DNA from: an uncultured Clostridia bacterium
GTDB taxonomy: Bacteria > Bacillota > Clostridia > Christensenellales > Borkfalkiaceae
Direction: 5' to 3'
NCBI GenBank assembly: GCA_934254825.1
Contig: CAKQMB010000002.1
Coordinates: 186,001-250,000 of the forward strand
Length of the DNA stretch: 64,000 nt
The notes under the pieces are model-generated. The model searched no databases and was not told the origin of the DNA. It saw only the letters and a list, made by a program, of their open reading frames with translations. The position numbers were made by a program, and so were the translations under genes. How positions within the stretch are numbered: the first letter of the stretch is position 1; each line of letters starts with the position of its first letter. Positions 37,497 through 46,387 of this stretch are shown in pieces.

Positions 37497-39896
37497 ATGA
37501 CCGGAACATACGGGAAATTCAGCGATAAACTCGGCGGGTACAGAATTGAAAAGTTGCCCGACGCGGGGAATTACGAATACATTTATAAAAACGACGAAAT
37601 TTTAGTCAAAGTCGATCAGTACGGTTTGGTTACCGCACAGATAAATCCGCCCGTCGGCGAGGCTGTTTTCAAGCGTGAAGAACGCGAAGTCGGCTCGCCC
37701 GTAAAAGCGTATTTTTCGGACGGCGAAAACGTTTTCAATAATTTCGACGCGCTTCGCGCCGACAATGTGATGATTGAATTTTTGCCCGAAAAATCGACTT
37801 ATAGGCTGACTTTCGGGAAAACGGAAGTGATTACCGAACTGTTTGTAACCGAAAAAGGCAAGCGTTTCGTAATGAACGTTACCGTTAAAAATCTCGGCGA
37901 AAAAACGAAAGAATATTCCGTTCTGAAATGTTGTTTTCCCTATCTTAACGAACTTTTAATGGCTCCGTGGGATAAGCCCGAGTGGTATACGAAAACGGTA
38001 TATCTCAAAGACAAAAACGCTTTTTTGACAACTAAATTCAGCGTTGCGGGCAAAAAGGAAGAAAGAAGATATCTGACGGTTGTCGAGAGCGACAAAGCGG
38101 ACAGCCGCGAACTCAGCCTTGAAAAACTTACGACGGCGACAAAAAATTTCGGCGTAATACCCGAAAAAATAGGCGGCGTAACCGAGGACGTTCTTTATGC
38201 TTTCAAACAATGCGTTTCGTCGCTGAAAAAGGTTACGCTTGGCGGCGGCGAAAGTTATTCGTTCACGCAGGTGTTTGCCGTTACCGACGACGGCGAAAAA
38301 ATCGCTGACGAGATAGAAAACTCCGAAAAATATTTAGACTTGCAAACGCAAAAAGACGAAGAGGAAAAACTCGCCGAAAAGTACGCCGCATTGTTTTCGG
38401 TCAGGACGGTCAAAACGGGCGATACCGATTTCGACAGATTTATAAACGGATTTTTGCCACTCGAAATGTATTGGGTTTCTTCGCTCGACCGCGGTTGGCC
38501 TACGGGAATGAGGGGCGTGAGGGACGCGGCGAACGACTTCGAGGGCATGCTTTGTTACGACAAAGAGATGTGCAAAGGCGTAATCGAAAATATTTTCTCG
38601 AAGCAACGCAGTGACGGGTGGTATCCTCGTCAGGTTCCGTTCGGAGGCGGTACGAAATTTGATTTAAGAGAGTTTGTAGACTCTGCGTGCTTCTTCACCG
38701 AATACGTTTACGACTATCTCGCGTACACGGGCGACTATTCGATTTTGGAGAAAGTTTACCCCTATTATGATGATGCCGAAAAGCAAGAAAGCGGCTTGAC
38801 GCACCTTAAAAAAGGTCTCGATTACTTGATTTCGGACGACGCTCTCGGCGAACACGGACTCGTTAAAATGCGCGGCGGCGATTGGCTCGATTGTTTAAGC
38901 GGCGTTGGCAAAAAGGGCAAAGGCGAAAGCGTTATGGTGTCCTGTCAGGTCGTAACGTGCCTCGGATATTTGTCCGAAATAATGAAGAAAATCGGGCAGG
39001 GAAAAGACGCGGAGAAAGACATTGAAAAATATGAAAAGTCTGCCTATAAGTTGATAAACGCGATAAATAAGGCGGCATTTAACGGAAAATTCTATAACGC
39101 CGTTTATACGGATAACGGTGAATGGTTGTTCTCCGAAAAGGACGGGGACGGCGAAAAGAGATTATACGTTCCGACCAACGCTTACGCTATTATAAGCGGA
39201 GTTGCGGACGGTAAGGAAGCCGAGATTTTCAACGAAATCGAAAAACTGAAAACCTCGGACGGGTATAAACTGTTTTCAAAGCCGCTCGGCGGAAAGTTTA
39301 TCGACGGAATAGGCAAAATGGGAACGGGCGATTTTCAGCCGTACTTTGCCGAGAACGGGAGCGTATATAATCACGGTTCGCAGTGTTTTTTGATAAGAGC
39401 GTTGGCGAAAGCGGGGAGATACGAGCAAATCGCGGAGGTTCTTGGCTACGCAATGCCGTTATATGCGGATAAACACGCGCCGGAAAAAACTTGTTCCGCG
39501 CCATACGCGATAACTAACTGTTATCATCTCGTGCCGTCGTTTTACGGCAGAGCGGGTTTTTCGTTCCTGACGGGGAGTGTGGCTATGATAGAACGCGCGG
39601 TTTATTCATGGGTGTTCGGGCTTAATTTCACCTTGGATAATATCGTCATAACGCCGTGTGTTCCGAAAGAATACGCAGACGCGGAAATAACTACGCCTTT
39701 TAACGGACATCGCATAACGATAAAATACGTCGGTTACGGCGCGAAAATAGAATCCGCAAAAATAGAAACCGCGAAAATCGAATCGGCAACGATAAACGGC
39801 AAATCTTTTCGAGTGTCCGCGGACGGTCGTTTTATAGAAATAGAAAAATCTCAAATTTGCGGTGATTTGACCATAATTATTAAATTGAAAATTTGA
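37497..39896 (+). CDS. GH94-like glycoside phosphorylase
   Basis: A 799-residue cytoplasmic protein of the cellobiose/chitobiose phosphorylase type, which splits a beta-linked disaccharide with phosphate to yield sugar 1-phosphate. It has the N-terminal beta-sandwich (about residues 1-280) and an (alpha/alpha)6 barrel with DRGWPTGMRGVRDAANDFEG, RSDGWYPRQVPFGGG, GDWLDCLSGVG (the Asp corresponding to the general acid of GDWND in GH94), GSVYNHGSQCFLIRAL, and the C-terminal jelly roll TTPFNGHRITIKYVGYGA. GDWLDCL in place of the usual DWNDGL suggests a divergent subgroup, so GH149/GH161-like assignment is possible. It is the last gene of the plus-strand cluster, and AGAGG precedes its ATG. Confidence 0.8.
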   Translation: MTGTYGKFSDKLGGYRIEKLPDAGNYEYIYKNDEILVKVDQYGLVTAQINPPVGEAVFKREEREVGSPVKAYFSDGENVFNNFDALRADNVMIEFLPEKSTYRLTFGKTEVITELFVTEKGKRFVMNVTVKNLGEKTKEYSVLKCCFPYLNELLMAPWDKPEWYTKTVYLKDKNAFLTTKFSVAGKKEERRYLTVVESDKADSRELSLEKLTTATKNFGVIPEKIGGVTEDVLYAFKQCVSSLKKVTLGGGESYSFTQVFAVTDDGEKIADEIENSEKYLDLQTQKDEEEKLAEKYAALFSVRTVKTGDTDFDRFINGFLPLEMYWVSSLDRGWPTGMRGVRDAANDFEGMLCYDKEMCKGVIENIFSKQRSDGWYPRQVPFGGGTKFDLREFVDSACFFTEYVYDYLAYTGDYSILEKVYPYYDDAEKQESGLTHLKKGLDYLISDDALGEHGLVKMRGGDWLDCLSGVGKKGKGESVMVSCQVVTCLGYLSEIMKKIGQGKDAEKDIEKYEKSAYKLINAINKAAFNGKFYNAVYTDNGEWLFSEKDGDGEKRLYVPTNAYAIISGVADGKEAEIFNEIEKLKTSDGYKLFSKPLGGKFIDGIGKMGTGDFQPYFAENGSVYNHGSQCFLIRALAKAGRYEQIAEVLGYAMPLYADKHAPEKTCSAPYAITNCYHLVPSFYGRAGFSFLTGSVAMIERAVYSWVFGLNFTLDNIVITPCVPKEYADAEITTPFNGHRITIKYVGYGAKIESAKIETAKIESATINGKSFRVSADGRFIEIEKSQICGDLTIIIKLKI

Positions 39897-40003
39897 CGAT
39901 ATTTAGCAAATAAAATGATTTGCTGATATAAACGACGGAACTAATCATATTGTAGCAAATCAGATAAGTGTTTAACGGCTCGGCTTTTTCGCCGACATAA
40001 AAA

Positions 40004-40033
40004 GAAAGCCCGACCGGGAACGGTCGGGCTTTC
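40004..40033. terminator. Terminator between the two convergent clusters
   Basis: GAAAGCCCGACCG (40004-40016) pairs perfectly with CGGTCGGGCTTTC (40021-40033) over a GGAA loop. On the minus strand TTTTTATG follows, so it is a good terminator for the cluster ending at 40114; it may also slow plus-strand transcripts. Confidence 0.85.
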
Positions 40034-40060
40034 GGGTTAAGAAGCAAAATCGATTTAATC

Positions 40061-40110
40061 GGTTTTCGAAAAATCAATTAGTTTTCGAAAAATCAATTAG
40101 TTCTTGAAAA
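40061..40110. repeat. Short tandem repeat after the anchored-protein gene
   Basis: GGTTTTCGAAAAATCAATTA and AGTTTTCGAAAAATCAATTA stand in tandem (about 40061-40100), followed by a degenerate third unit AGTTCTTGAAAAAAATCAAT. It is AT-rich, with no further units, and not a CRISPR. Confidence 0.6.
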
Positions 40111-40113
40111 AAA

Positions 40114-43100
40114 TCAATCTTCTTTTTTACGTTTTATCATGGCGATCGCCGCTACGGAAAGAATACTCAAAATCGCAATACCGTACATATTCGAACCGCA
40201 ACCTTTCGACGATGCCCCGGAGTCCGATCCGGATACGGAGTCGTTCGGTTTTTCCGAGGAATTACCCGAGTCGTTCGGCTTTCCGGAGTCGTTCGGTTTT
40301 TCGCTTTCCGTTTCTTTTACGGATTCGCTTACCGACTCTTTAACCGACCCGGACTCCGAAGTCGAGTCGCTTTCGGTCGGCTTGTCTTCCTTGCGGGTGT
40401 AAATCGCGTGGACGGTTACGTCGGTGAAGTTAAGATAATATTCTTCCCATTTGCCGTCGTAGCCTTTCTTTGCGGGAACGCGCGGCTCGTCGATAAGCAT
40501 ATTTTCTACGGTGTAGGTAACGGTTTCGTAAACGTCGTAACCGACCATATAAGTTATCGTGTAAACTTCGGGAACATACATTCCGTTGACGACCTGATCA
40601 TCGGTCATTTCGAACGTGAAGGCGTTCCAGGTGAATTTGTAATGCGCCTTTTCGGGAACGGTCGGAAGTTCGATATAATCGATCTCGTCTTCGCAGTATT
40701 CGATTACCACGTCGCTCATACCGTCTGCTTTAAACGTGATTTTATAAAGCGCGACTTCGGGTTCGGCTTCCACGATATAAGTTATATCGAGCGTTGCCGT
40801 ATTGTCGCATCTGTCGCTCGCGATAACGGTGCAGGTGTGCGTGCCTTTCGTTAATCTTCCGAGAGAATCGAGCGCGCCGTCCGACCATTCGTAGCTTACG
40901 AAATATTCGCCCGAATTATCTGTAACCGTCGCGATTTTATCGGTGGGAACGGGGTATGCGCCTTCGGTAACTCTGAACTCGGTTACGGGCGCGGAGATAA
41001 CGGGCGGCTCGTTTTCGAATTCGATAGTCGTAAGTTCGATTTTGTCGATATACATGGTCGTTGCGGCGTTCGTTCTGAGACAAACCGCAACCGTTTTAAG
41101 ATATCCGTCTATGCAGATTTTATCGAGCTGATCGGAAGTGAGCGAAATCGTTATCCATTCGTCGGTTTTGTTTGCTCCTATTCCTCCGCCGACAACCCAC
41201 GAGTTTGCGGCTCCGGGATAGGGAATACGGAATTCGGGGTGCTTTTCGTTATCGGCAGAAGTGCTTACGATATAAACTTTGAACGACAAACCCGTTAAAT
41301 ATTTTCTCTTATAGTTAAGAGCGGAGAAGTCGAGAGCCATATCCATCTGTCCCGGTTTATTCGCATTGGACATTTTGAGAACGTTGCCCGTAAATCCTTC
41401 GGGAACGCCCGCTTCCGCGGCTTTGTCGCTCGCGATAACGGAAAGTTTGCAACCGCCGTATACGTTTACGCCCTCGGCGTACGAAGCGTAAGTGAACGAG
41501 CCGTCGCCGAAAACGGGCGGAGCAATCGTCGATCTTATGCAAACGTCGTCTACATTAAGATCGCCGAAGCGGAACTTCATATCCGAAGTCGCGTCGTAAG
41601 CGAAATTGTGAGATATGGTTGTGATTTTTTCGCCGTCGGTATAACTCAGATCGAAACTTATCGTCGAGCTGTTAACCAAGTACGTTTTAACGCTCATTTT
41701 GTTGTAAGCGGCGAAAGGCGCATGAGCAATCGTCGTAAGCTTCGTAAGTCTGCCGAGGCTGCTCTGAATGTTTACGGTGTACACGTCCACGTTATCGTTA
41801 GAGCAGTAGAAGAACAAACCGTAAGAGCCTATTCCGAACGACGAGCGGGCAAAGTGTCCGTCGTCATTGGCGATTTCTCTCATTTTGTATTCAAACTTTA
41901 CTTCGTCTCCGTAGTTAAGTTTTTTACCCTCGTATTTCGTGCCGTGAACGTAGGACAACTCTTCGCCGACTTCGATATCGTAAACCTCGCTTATGTCGTA
42001 AGTTTCGGGCGTCGGGGCTTCCTTGGTCGATTTAACGAGAACTCCGTCGATGTCGCCGTCGCCGAAGCGGAATTTCATATCGGAATCCGCAACGTAAGCG
42101 TAAGTTAAGTCAACTGTTTTTATTTCGTCGTTTTCGTGATAAGTGACGGTCAAAACGACGTTTGAATCGTTGAGTTTTTTTGCGGTTAAAGTTATTTCGT
42201 TATATTCGGTGAAATACTCGCGAAGACTTGTCGGCGCGTTGCTGTTGTCAATTCTTTTTATCGTGGTTTCAAGGCTTTGTGCGGCGAGAATGCTAACCGG
42301 GTCGGAAACACAATAGAAGAAAACGCCGTAAGCTCCGATACCGAACGCGGTACGAGCGTAATTCGATCCCGTGGGAACGGGCATTTTGTACATAAATTTA
42401 ACGGTGTCGCCGAAATTTACGGCAGAACCGACAAAAGGCTCGGTTTTGCTTTTAGCTCTCGCGGAGACTTCCTGTCCTGCCTGAATACCGTCGTAAACTT
42501 CCGAAATATCGTAAGTTGTGGGATTTGGAGCTTCCTTGGTCGATTTCATAATGTTTTCGTCGACGTCGGTATCGCCGAAACGGAATTTCATATCGGACGC
42601 CGCGTCGTAAGCAAAATCGTGCGTAACCGTCTCGATATTACCGTCTTTATGGTACGTCATGGTGAGAGTTACGGTGGAATCGTCTTTCTTTTCCGCTTTC
42701 AAAGACATTTTATTAAAAGTCGTAAACGGAAGTCTTTCAACCGTTGTAAACGAAGCCTGTCTGCTCATTGCGCTGTCGGTAAGAATACACGTCCAGATTT
42801 CGGATGTGTCGCCGGAGCATTTGAAATAAATGCCGTAAGAACCTATACCGATTGCCGTGCGGGCGTAATGGTTGTAGTCGTTCTTTACGGAACGCATCTT
42901 GTATTCGAATTCAACGGTATCGCCGTAATTTACCGCGTTGCCGCTATAAACGGTTGTGTGAACCATAGAAAGTTCTCCGCCTGCCGCGATACCGCCGTAA
43001 ACTTCCGAAATATCGTAGGTTTTCGCCTCGTCCGCTTTTGCGGTTTTCGCCGTTAAAAGCGAGATAGCCGAAACGCAAAGCGAAATCGCAAGGGCGAAAG

Positions 43101-43137
43101 TTAAAACAAACGTAAGAATTCTTTTTATATTTTTCAT
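40114..43137 (-). CDS. Repeat-rich surface protein with KGC anchor
   Basis: GGGGG precedes ATG 43137. The 1007-residue protein has a signal peptide, then three tandem repeats of about 165 residues beginning YDISEVYGGIAAGGELS, YDISEVYDGIQAGQEVS and YDISEVYDIEVGEELS and each ending in MKFRFGD. Each repeat holds GIGSYGIYFKC or a close variant, suggesting a concanavalin-like beta-sandwich. A further beta-sandwich with a galactose-binding look (about 505-700), an Ig-like domain (SYEWSDGALDSLGRLTKGTH) and two InlB/Listeria-type beta-grasp repeats (YTITYMVGYDVYETVTY) follow. The tail is a SES/KPNDSG linker, SKGCGS, a membrane helix and KRKKED. Probably a surface glycan-binding protein; no catalytic residues are seen. 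It is last in the minus-strand cluster. Confidence 0.7.
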   Translation of the reverse strand: MKNIKRILTFVLTFALAISLCVSAISLLTAKTAKADEAKTYDISEVYGGIAAGGELSMVHTTVYSGNAVNYGDTVEFEYKMRSVKNDYNHYARTAIGIGSYGIYFKCSGDTSEIWTCILTDSAMSRQASFTTVERLPFTTFNKMSLKAEKKDDSTVTLTMTYHKDGNIETVTHDFAYDAASDMKFRFGDTDVDENIMKSTKEAPNPTTYDISEVYDGIQAGQEVSARAKSKTEPFVGSAVNFGDTVKFMYKMPVPTGSNYARTAFGIGAYGVFFYCVSDPVSILAAQSLETTIKRIDNSNAPTSLREYFTEYNEITLTAKKLNDSNVVLTVTYHENDEIKTVDLTYAYVADSDMKFRFGDGDIDGVLVKSTKEAPTPETYDISEVYDIEVGEELSYVHGTKYEGKKLNYGDEVKFEYKMREIANDDGHFARSSFGIGSYGLFFYCSNDNVDVYTVNIQSSLGRLTKLTTIAHAPFAAYNKMSVKTYLVNSSTISFDLSYTDGEKITTISHNFAYDATSDMKFRFGDLNVDDVCIRSTIAPPVFGDGSFTYASYAEGVNVYGGCKLSVIASDKAAEAGVPEGFTGNVLKMSNANKPGQMDMALDFSALNYKRKYLTGLSFKVYIVSTSADNEKHPEFRIPYPGAANSWVVGGGIGANKTDEWITISLTSDQLDKICIDGYLKTVAVCLRTNAATTMYIDKIELTTIEFENEPPVISAPVTEFRVTEGAYPVPTDKIATVTDNSGEYFVSYEWSDGALDSLGRLTKGTHTCTVIASDRCDNTATLDITYIVEAEPEVALYKITFKADGMSDVVIEYCEDEIDYIELPTVPEKAHYKFTWNAFTFEMTDDQVVNGMYVPEVYTITYMVGYDVYETVTYTVENMLIDEPRVPAKKGYDGKWEEYYLNFTDVTVHAIYTRKEDKPTESDSTSESGSVKESVSESVKETESEKPNDSGKPNDSGNSSEKPNDSVSGSDSGASSKGCGSNMYGIAILSILSVAAIAMIKRKKED

Positions 43138-43149
43138 TTTCTTTCCCCC

Positions 43150-44277
43150 TTAGCCCAATAAAATATTTCTTATCGAAGCGATGTCTTCGTCGGTCACGCC
43201 GAGCGATTTAACAAGGCTTTCGGCTTTTTGGGCAAACGTTTCGCCCTCGTAAGCGTCCACGAAATTGTAAAAAGCGGTTATGGTGTTTACCATCTGCTTG
43301 TTTCCGTCGAGCGTTCCGCCCACGGAAAGATAGGAAAGCTCGTACTCTCTTATGAGAGCTTCTTTTTCCACTCCGCAAAGAGCTTGAAGAATAAACGAAA
43401 GAGTTCCCGTGCGGTCTCTGCCTATGGCGCAGTGGAAAATCATCGGGTAGTTGTCGGGGTTGGCGCAGGCTTTAAGCTCGTCGCGGAAAGCGTTTCTGTA
43501 AGCCTCGCTTCCGTTTACACCCGCTTCGTGTCCGTTGTAGTACGCGCCGCTGATTTTGATGATATTAACGTTTTCGCCGAACGGAGATTTTTCGATTACG
43601 TCTCCGCGAAGGTCGAGATCTGTTTTAATTCCGAGTTTTTTAACGGTTTCTTTGCCTTTTTCGGTTATGGAGTCGCCGTTCGCAGAGCGGTAAAGTATGC
43701 CGTACTTAATGGTTTTTCCGTCTTTCGTAACCGCGCCGCCGAGGTCTCTCACGTTGGAAACGCCGTCTATCGCAACGCTTCTTAAATGTCCTTCGGTTTT
43801 GAAGTTGTAAGCCTTGGAAAAGGTCTGATTTCCGTTATTGTCGGTTACTTTTACTTTCCAGAAATAGTTCGCGTTCGGGATAAGTCCGTCTACTTCTACG
43901 AAATTTTCGAGCGTGACGAATTTCATCGCGTTCGAAAAACGAACGTTGTCGGCAAGCCATAACTCGTAATACTTCGCGTTTTCGGCTTCCCATTCGATTT
44001 TAACGCTTTTCATGGGAAGTTGTTCGCCGAGTCCGAAGAAATTTATTCCGTAACCGGGCTTATAATTCGCGAAGTAATCGGCGACTTTTTCGTTATCGAG
44101 CGTATACGTCGATTTTTGAGTCGGGTTTTTCACCGTGATAACGTCTTCGGTTGCGGTAGTCTCGCCCGTCGGCGTGTCCGCCTTGGAGAGCGTTATGCCC
44201 GCGAAAACGCAGATAGAGACGACAATCGCAATCGTTGCGATGACGGCTGCCGATCTCAGCCATAAAGTTTTTCTCAT
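43150..44277 (-). CDS. Secreted Y_phosphatase3-type tyrosine phosphatase-like protein
   Basis: The start is ATG 44277, preceded by AGGAGG; an earlier in-frame ATG lacks a ribosome site. The 375-residue protein has an uncleaved or cleaved N-terminal hydrophobic segment (VIATIAIVVSICVFAGITL), a short FN3-like domain (VKIEWEAENAKYYELWLADN, GLIPNANYFWKVKVTDNNGN) and a complete phosphatase domain. That domain has GVSNVRDLGG, TDLDLRGDV and the P-loop HCAIGRDRTGT at about residue 282, with catalytic Cys and Arg present. It is the smallest of three paralogues and lacks the extra C-terminal domains. It sits 12 bases upstream of the repeat-rich surface protein gene and is likely co-transcribed with it. 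The substrate is unknown. Confidence 0.87.
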   Translation of the reverse strand: MRKTLWLRSAAVIATIAIVVSICVFAGITLSKADTPTGETTATEDVITVKNPTQKSTYTLDNEKVADYFANYKPGYGINFFGLGEQLPMKSVKIEWEAENAKYYELWLADNVRFSNAMKFVTLENFVEVDGLIPNANYFWKVKVTDNNGNQTFSKAYNFKTEGHLRSVAIDGVSNVRDLGGAVTKDGKTIKYGILYRSANGDSITEKGKETVKKLGIKTDLDLRGDVIEKSPFGENVNIIKISGAYYNGHEAGVNGSEAYRNAFRDELKACANPDNYPMIFHCAIGRDRTGTLSFILQALCGVEKEALIREYELSYLSVGGTLDGNKQMVNTITAFYNFVDAYEGETFAQKAESLVKSLGVTDEDIASIRNILLG

Positions 44278-44314
44278 TTTGTTTCCTCCTGTATTTAACC
44301 CGTCATTTGTGCGG

Positions 44315-44338
44315 ATATATATTGCTGACAATATATAT
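44315..44338. promoter_or_regulatory. Perfect AT-rich dyad upstream of the phosphatase gene
   Basis: ATATATATTG (44315-44324) and CAATATATAT (44329-44338) are exact inverted copies around CTGA. It lies about 40 bases upstream of the phosphatase start in a gap that should hold its promoter, so it may be an operator or part of the promoter. Confidence 0.45.
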
Positions 44339-44411
44339 TAACATAAAAAACGGCTTGTTTCTTGTTTTTTCATATAAATAATGTGCTTTTTTATATAATT
44401 TGTATTTAAGC

Positions 44412-46238
44412 TTATTCGCCGTCTTTTCTTTCGGACGAGCCGGGTTCCGCGCGGTACATATCAACCGTCCAGCGTTCGGCGATTTTATCGAGCTTAGCTG
44501 CCGCCGCGCAGTCGAAAAAGTCCTTTTTGACGGCTTCGTATTCTTCCCTTGTCGCCGACGGATAATAGAAATAATAATTGTCGTACAAAAGCATAAGGGG
44601 AGTTAAACGAATTTCGTCGAGCCTGCGGATAAGTTCGGTTTTCGTCTTGTCCGCGAGGTCGGTTTCGTTTATTCTGCGTTTGCCCTCGTCGATCGTTTTT
44701 AACACTTCGTATAAAAGCTCGGTCGGGTTGGCTTCGGCTTTTTCGTTGGTTCCGAACGATATGCAGGTAACGGCTTTTCCCCCTTCTTCGAGCTTTTTAT
44801 AATGCTCGTGGAAAAGTGAAATCACCTTCTTCACGCTATCTCCCGCCGCGCCGTAATAAAGATCGATAAACTCGCCTATAAGTCGATTATCGTCGAGTTT
44901 CGAGTTCCACATAAGCTTTCTGTAAGCGTAAGCTCGTATCTTGTTGTGCCAGATATGCGTGCTGTCGTGCGAGCCTTGCATACAAAGATAACTTATGCCG
45001 TAATCCTTAAATCCCCGAACGTCTTCGGCGATATTGCGGAAAGAATCGAAAAAGGAAAGATAGCGGTGAAAGTTCGCGTCGTAACCCCAGAACCAGAAGT
45101 TTTTCGCTACGACTTTCCATTCGCTCATGGATTTTCTTATGAACGCGTCCTGCTTGTCCGAGAAATAATCGTAATAGCCGTTACGGAAAAGCGCGAGCTG
45201 AATTATAAGGTTTTCGTCCGCAACGACCGTTTCGTCCAACGGCAGAAGTTTTCCGTTCTCTTGCCTTACGGGAGCTTCTTTCGCGTAGTCGTACGCGAAA
45301 GTCATGATCTTTATCCGTCTCGAACCTTTTTCGGCGAGATATTTGTTAAGCTCGCGAACCAGAACGTTACAGAACCTTATCAGAATTCCGCTTCGTTTGT
45401 ATTCGGCTTCGAGCGCGCGGTTATGTTCGTCGTCGAAATAATAAGGTCCGTCTTCCTGAGTGAAGCAGAACACTTTTACGTCGGGATATTTTTCGATATC
45501 CTTTTTCATTTCGTCGATAACGATCTTCGCAACGCTTATTTCCATGCTTTCGTCGAGCTTGCCGTCGCCCGTTATGCCGTTCGTTATGTCAATCGTCGGC
45601 AGAATTTCGTTGTTTACATAAATAAACCGATAGAATTCGGGGTGATCGTTGCCGTATTTTTCGAACGGAACGTAAAAATGAAAGTTGTGGTTTACGTTTC
45701 TGCCGTAAACGGTTTGCTTTCCGCCGTGAGCTTTATCGACTTCGGTAAACAAATCGACGGTACGCGTTCTCGCAATGTGATCCTGATCTGCGGTATCCTG
45801 GAAAGTATCGCCGAAAAGATATGTTCTCATTTCGAAATCGGGGTTTGAAACGTAATTTTCGGGCGGAAGAACGATCGAGCCGTTTTCGGGGATATATTCC
45901 GCGTCCGCGGTTAAAAATCTCACGCCGAGAAAAGTTTCTATGTAATCGTAAACGCCGTACATAACCCCGCGGGAAGTTTTCGCCGCGACGAGAATTACGT
46001 TTTCACCCGAAACGGACAAAGAAAAACCGTCCCCGTTTGTTTCGGAAACGGCGTTTTCATAAGTCTCTTTTGTCACAGCCGCCGAAATTCCGACGGAAAA
46101 GCATGCTTTTCCGTCGGGTTCGTTCGATATTCCGAGATTTTCGCCCGTAACTTTGAAGATATATTCTTTAAGTTTTTTCGCCGAATAGAGAACGCATTCG
46201 TCCGCGTTTTCGGCTATGAGTATTTTGCTGAATTTCAT
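44412..46238 (-). CDS. DUF4838 protein without signal peptide
   Basis: A 608-residue relative of the lipoprotein at 22046. The N-terminal alpha/beta domain (KILIAENADECVLYSAKKLK, FSLSVSGENVILVAAKTSRG, MYGVYDYIETFLGV) resembles those before GH67/GH20/GH115 barrels. The DUF4838 region follows (KVFCFTQEDGPYYFDDEHN, RFCNVLVRELNKYLAEKG, IMTFAYDYAKEAPVRQENGK). The Cys pair seen in many family members is missing here (EDGPYYFDDEHNRALE instead). There is no signal peptide, so it should act in the cytoplasm on imported glycan. Its upstream neighbour is separated by a short inverted-repeat element (46256-46370). The reaction is not established; a glycosidase acting on a uronic-acid-like residue is my best guess. 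Confidence 0.8.
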   Translation of the reverse strand: MKFSKILIAENADECVLYSAKKLKEYIFKVTGENLGISNEPDGKACFSVGISAAVTKETYENAVSETNGDGFSLSVSGENVILVAAKTSRGVMYGVYDYIETFLGVRFLTADAEYIPENGSIVLPPENYVSNPDFEMRTYLFGDTFQDTADQDHIARTRTVDLFTEVDKAHGGKQTVYGRNVNHNFHFYVPFEKYGNDHPEFYRFIYVNNEILPTIDITNGITGDGKLDESMEISVAKIVIDEMKKDIEKYPDVKVFCFTQEDGPYYFDDEHNRALEAEYKRSGILIRFCNVLVRELNKYLAEKGSRRIKIMTFAYDYAKEAPVRQENGKLLPLDETVVADENLIIQLALFRNGYYDYFSDKQDAFIRKSMSEWKVVAKNFWFWGYDANFHRYLSFFDSFRNIAEDVRGFKDYGISYLCMQGSHDSTHIWHNKIRAYAYRKLMWNSKLDDNRLIGEFIDLYYGAAGDSVKKVISLFHEHYKKLEEGGKAVTCISFGTNEKAEANPTELLYEVLKTIDEGKRRINETDLADKTKTELIRRLDEIRLTPLMLLYDNYYFYYPSATREEYEAVKKDFFDCAAAAKLDKIAERWTVDMYRAEPGSSERKDGE

Positions 46239-46255
46239 AAAATCCTTTTGTTGCT

Positions 46256-46370
46256 ATGCCGGACAAGACACGCGAACGGGTTAATACTTAATGTATAAGC
46301 CGCGAGCGTAACGACGTATTAGTCAAAAATTCGCCGTCAGACCATGGTTCGTATTATTCTTGTCCGGCAT
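46256..46370. repeat. Short inverted-repeat element, copy 1
   Basis: A 115-base intergenic element with perfect 13-base terminal inverted repeats, ATGCCGGACAAGA (46256-46268) and TCTTGTCCGGCAT (46358-46370). Its right 35 bases match the right end of a second element at 55850-55884 at 32 positions by eye. It carries no gene. It looks like a MITE- or REP-like element and separates two genes of the minus-strand cluster. Confidence 0.8.
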
Positions 46371-46387
46371 CGGTGCGGCTGAAATTT

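Noticed and set aside
40061..40110. Possible CRISPR-like repeats
   Set aside because: Two and a half contiguous AT-rich units without spacers are a simple tandem repeat. No cas genes or arrays were seen anywhere in the window.
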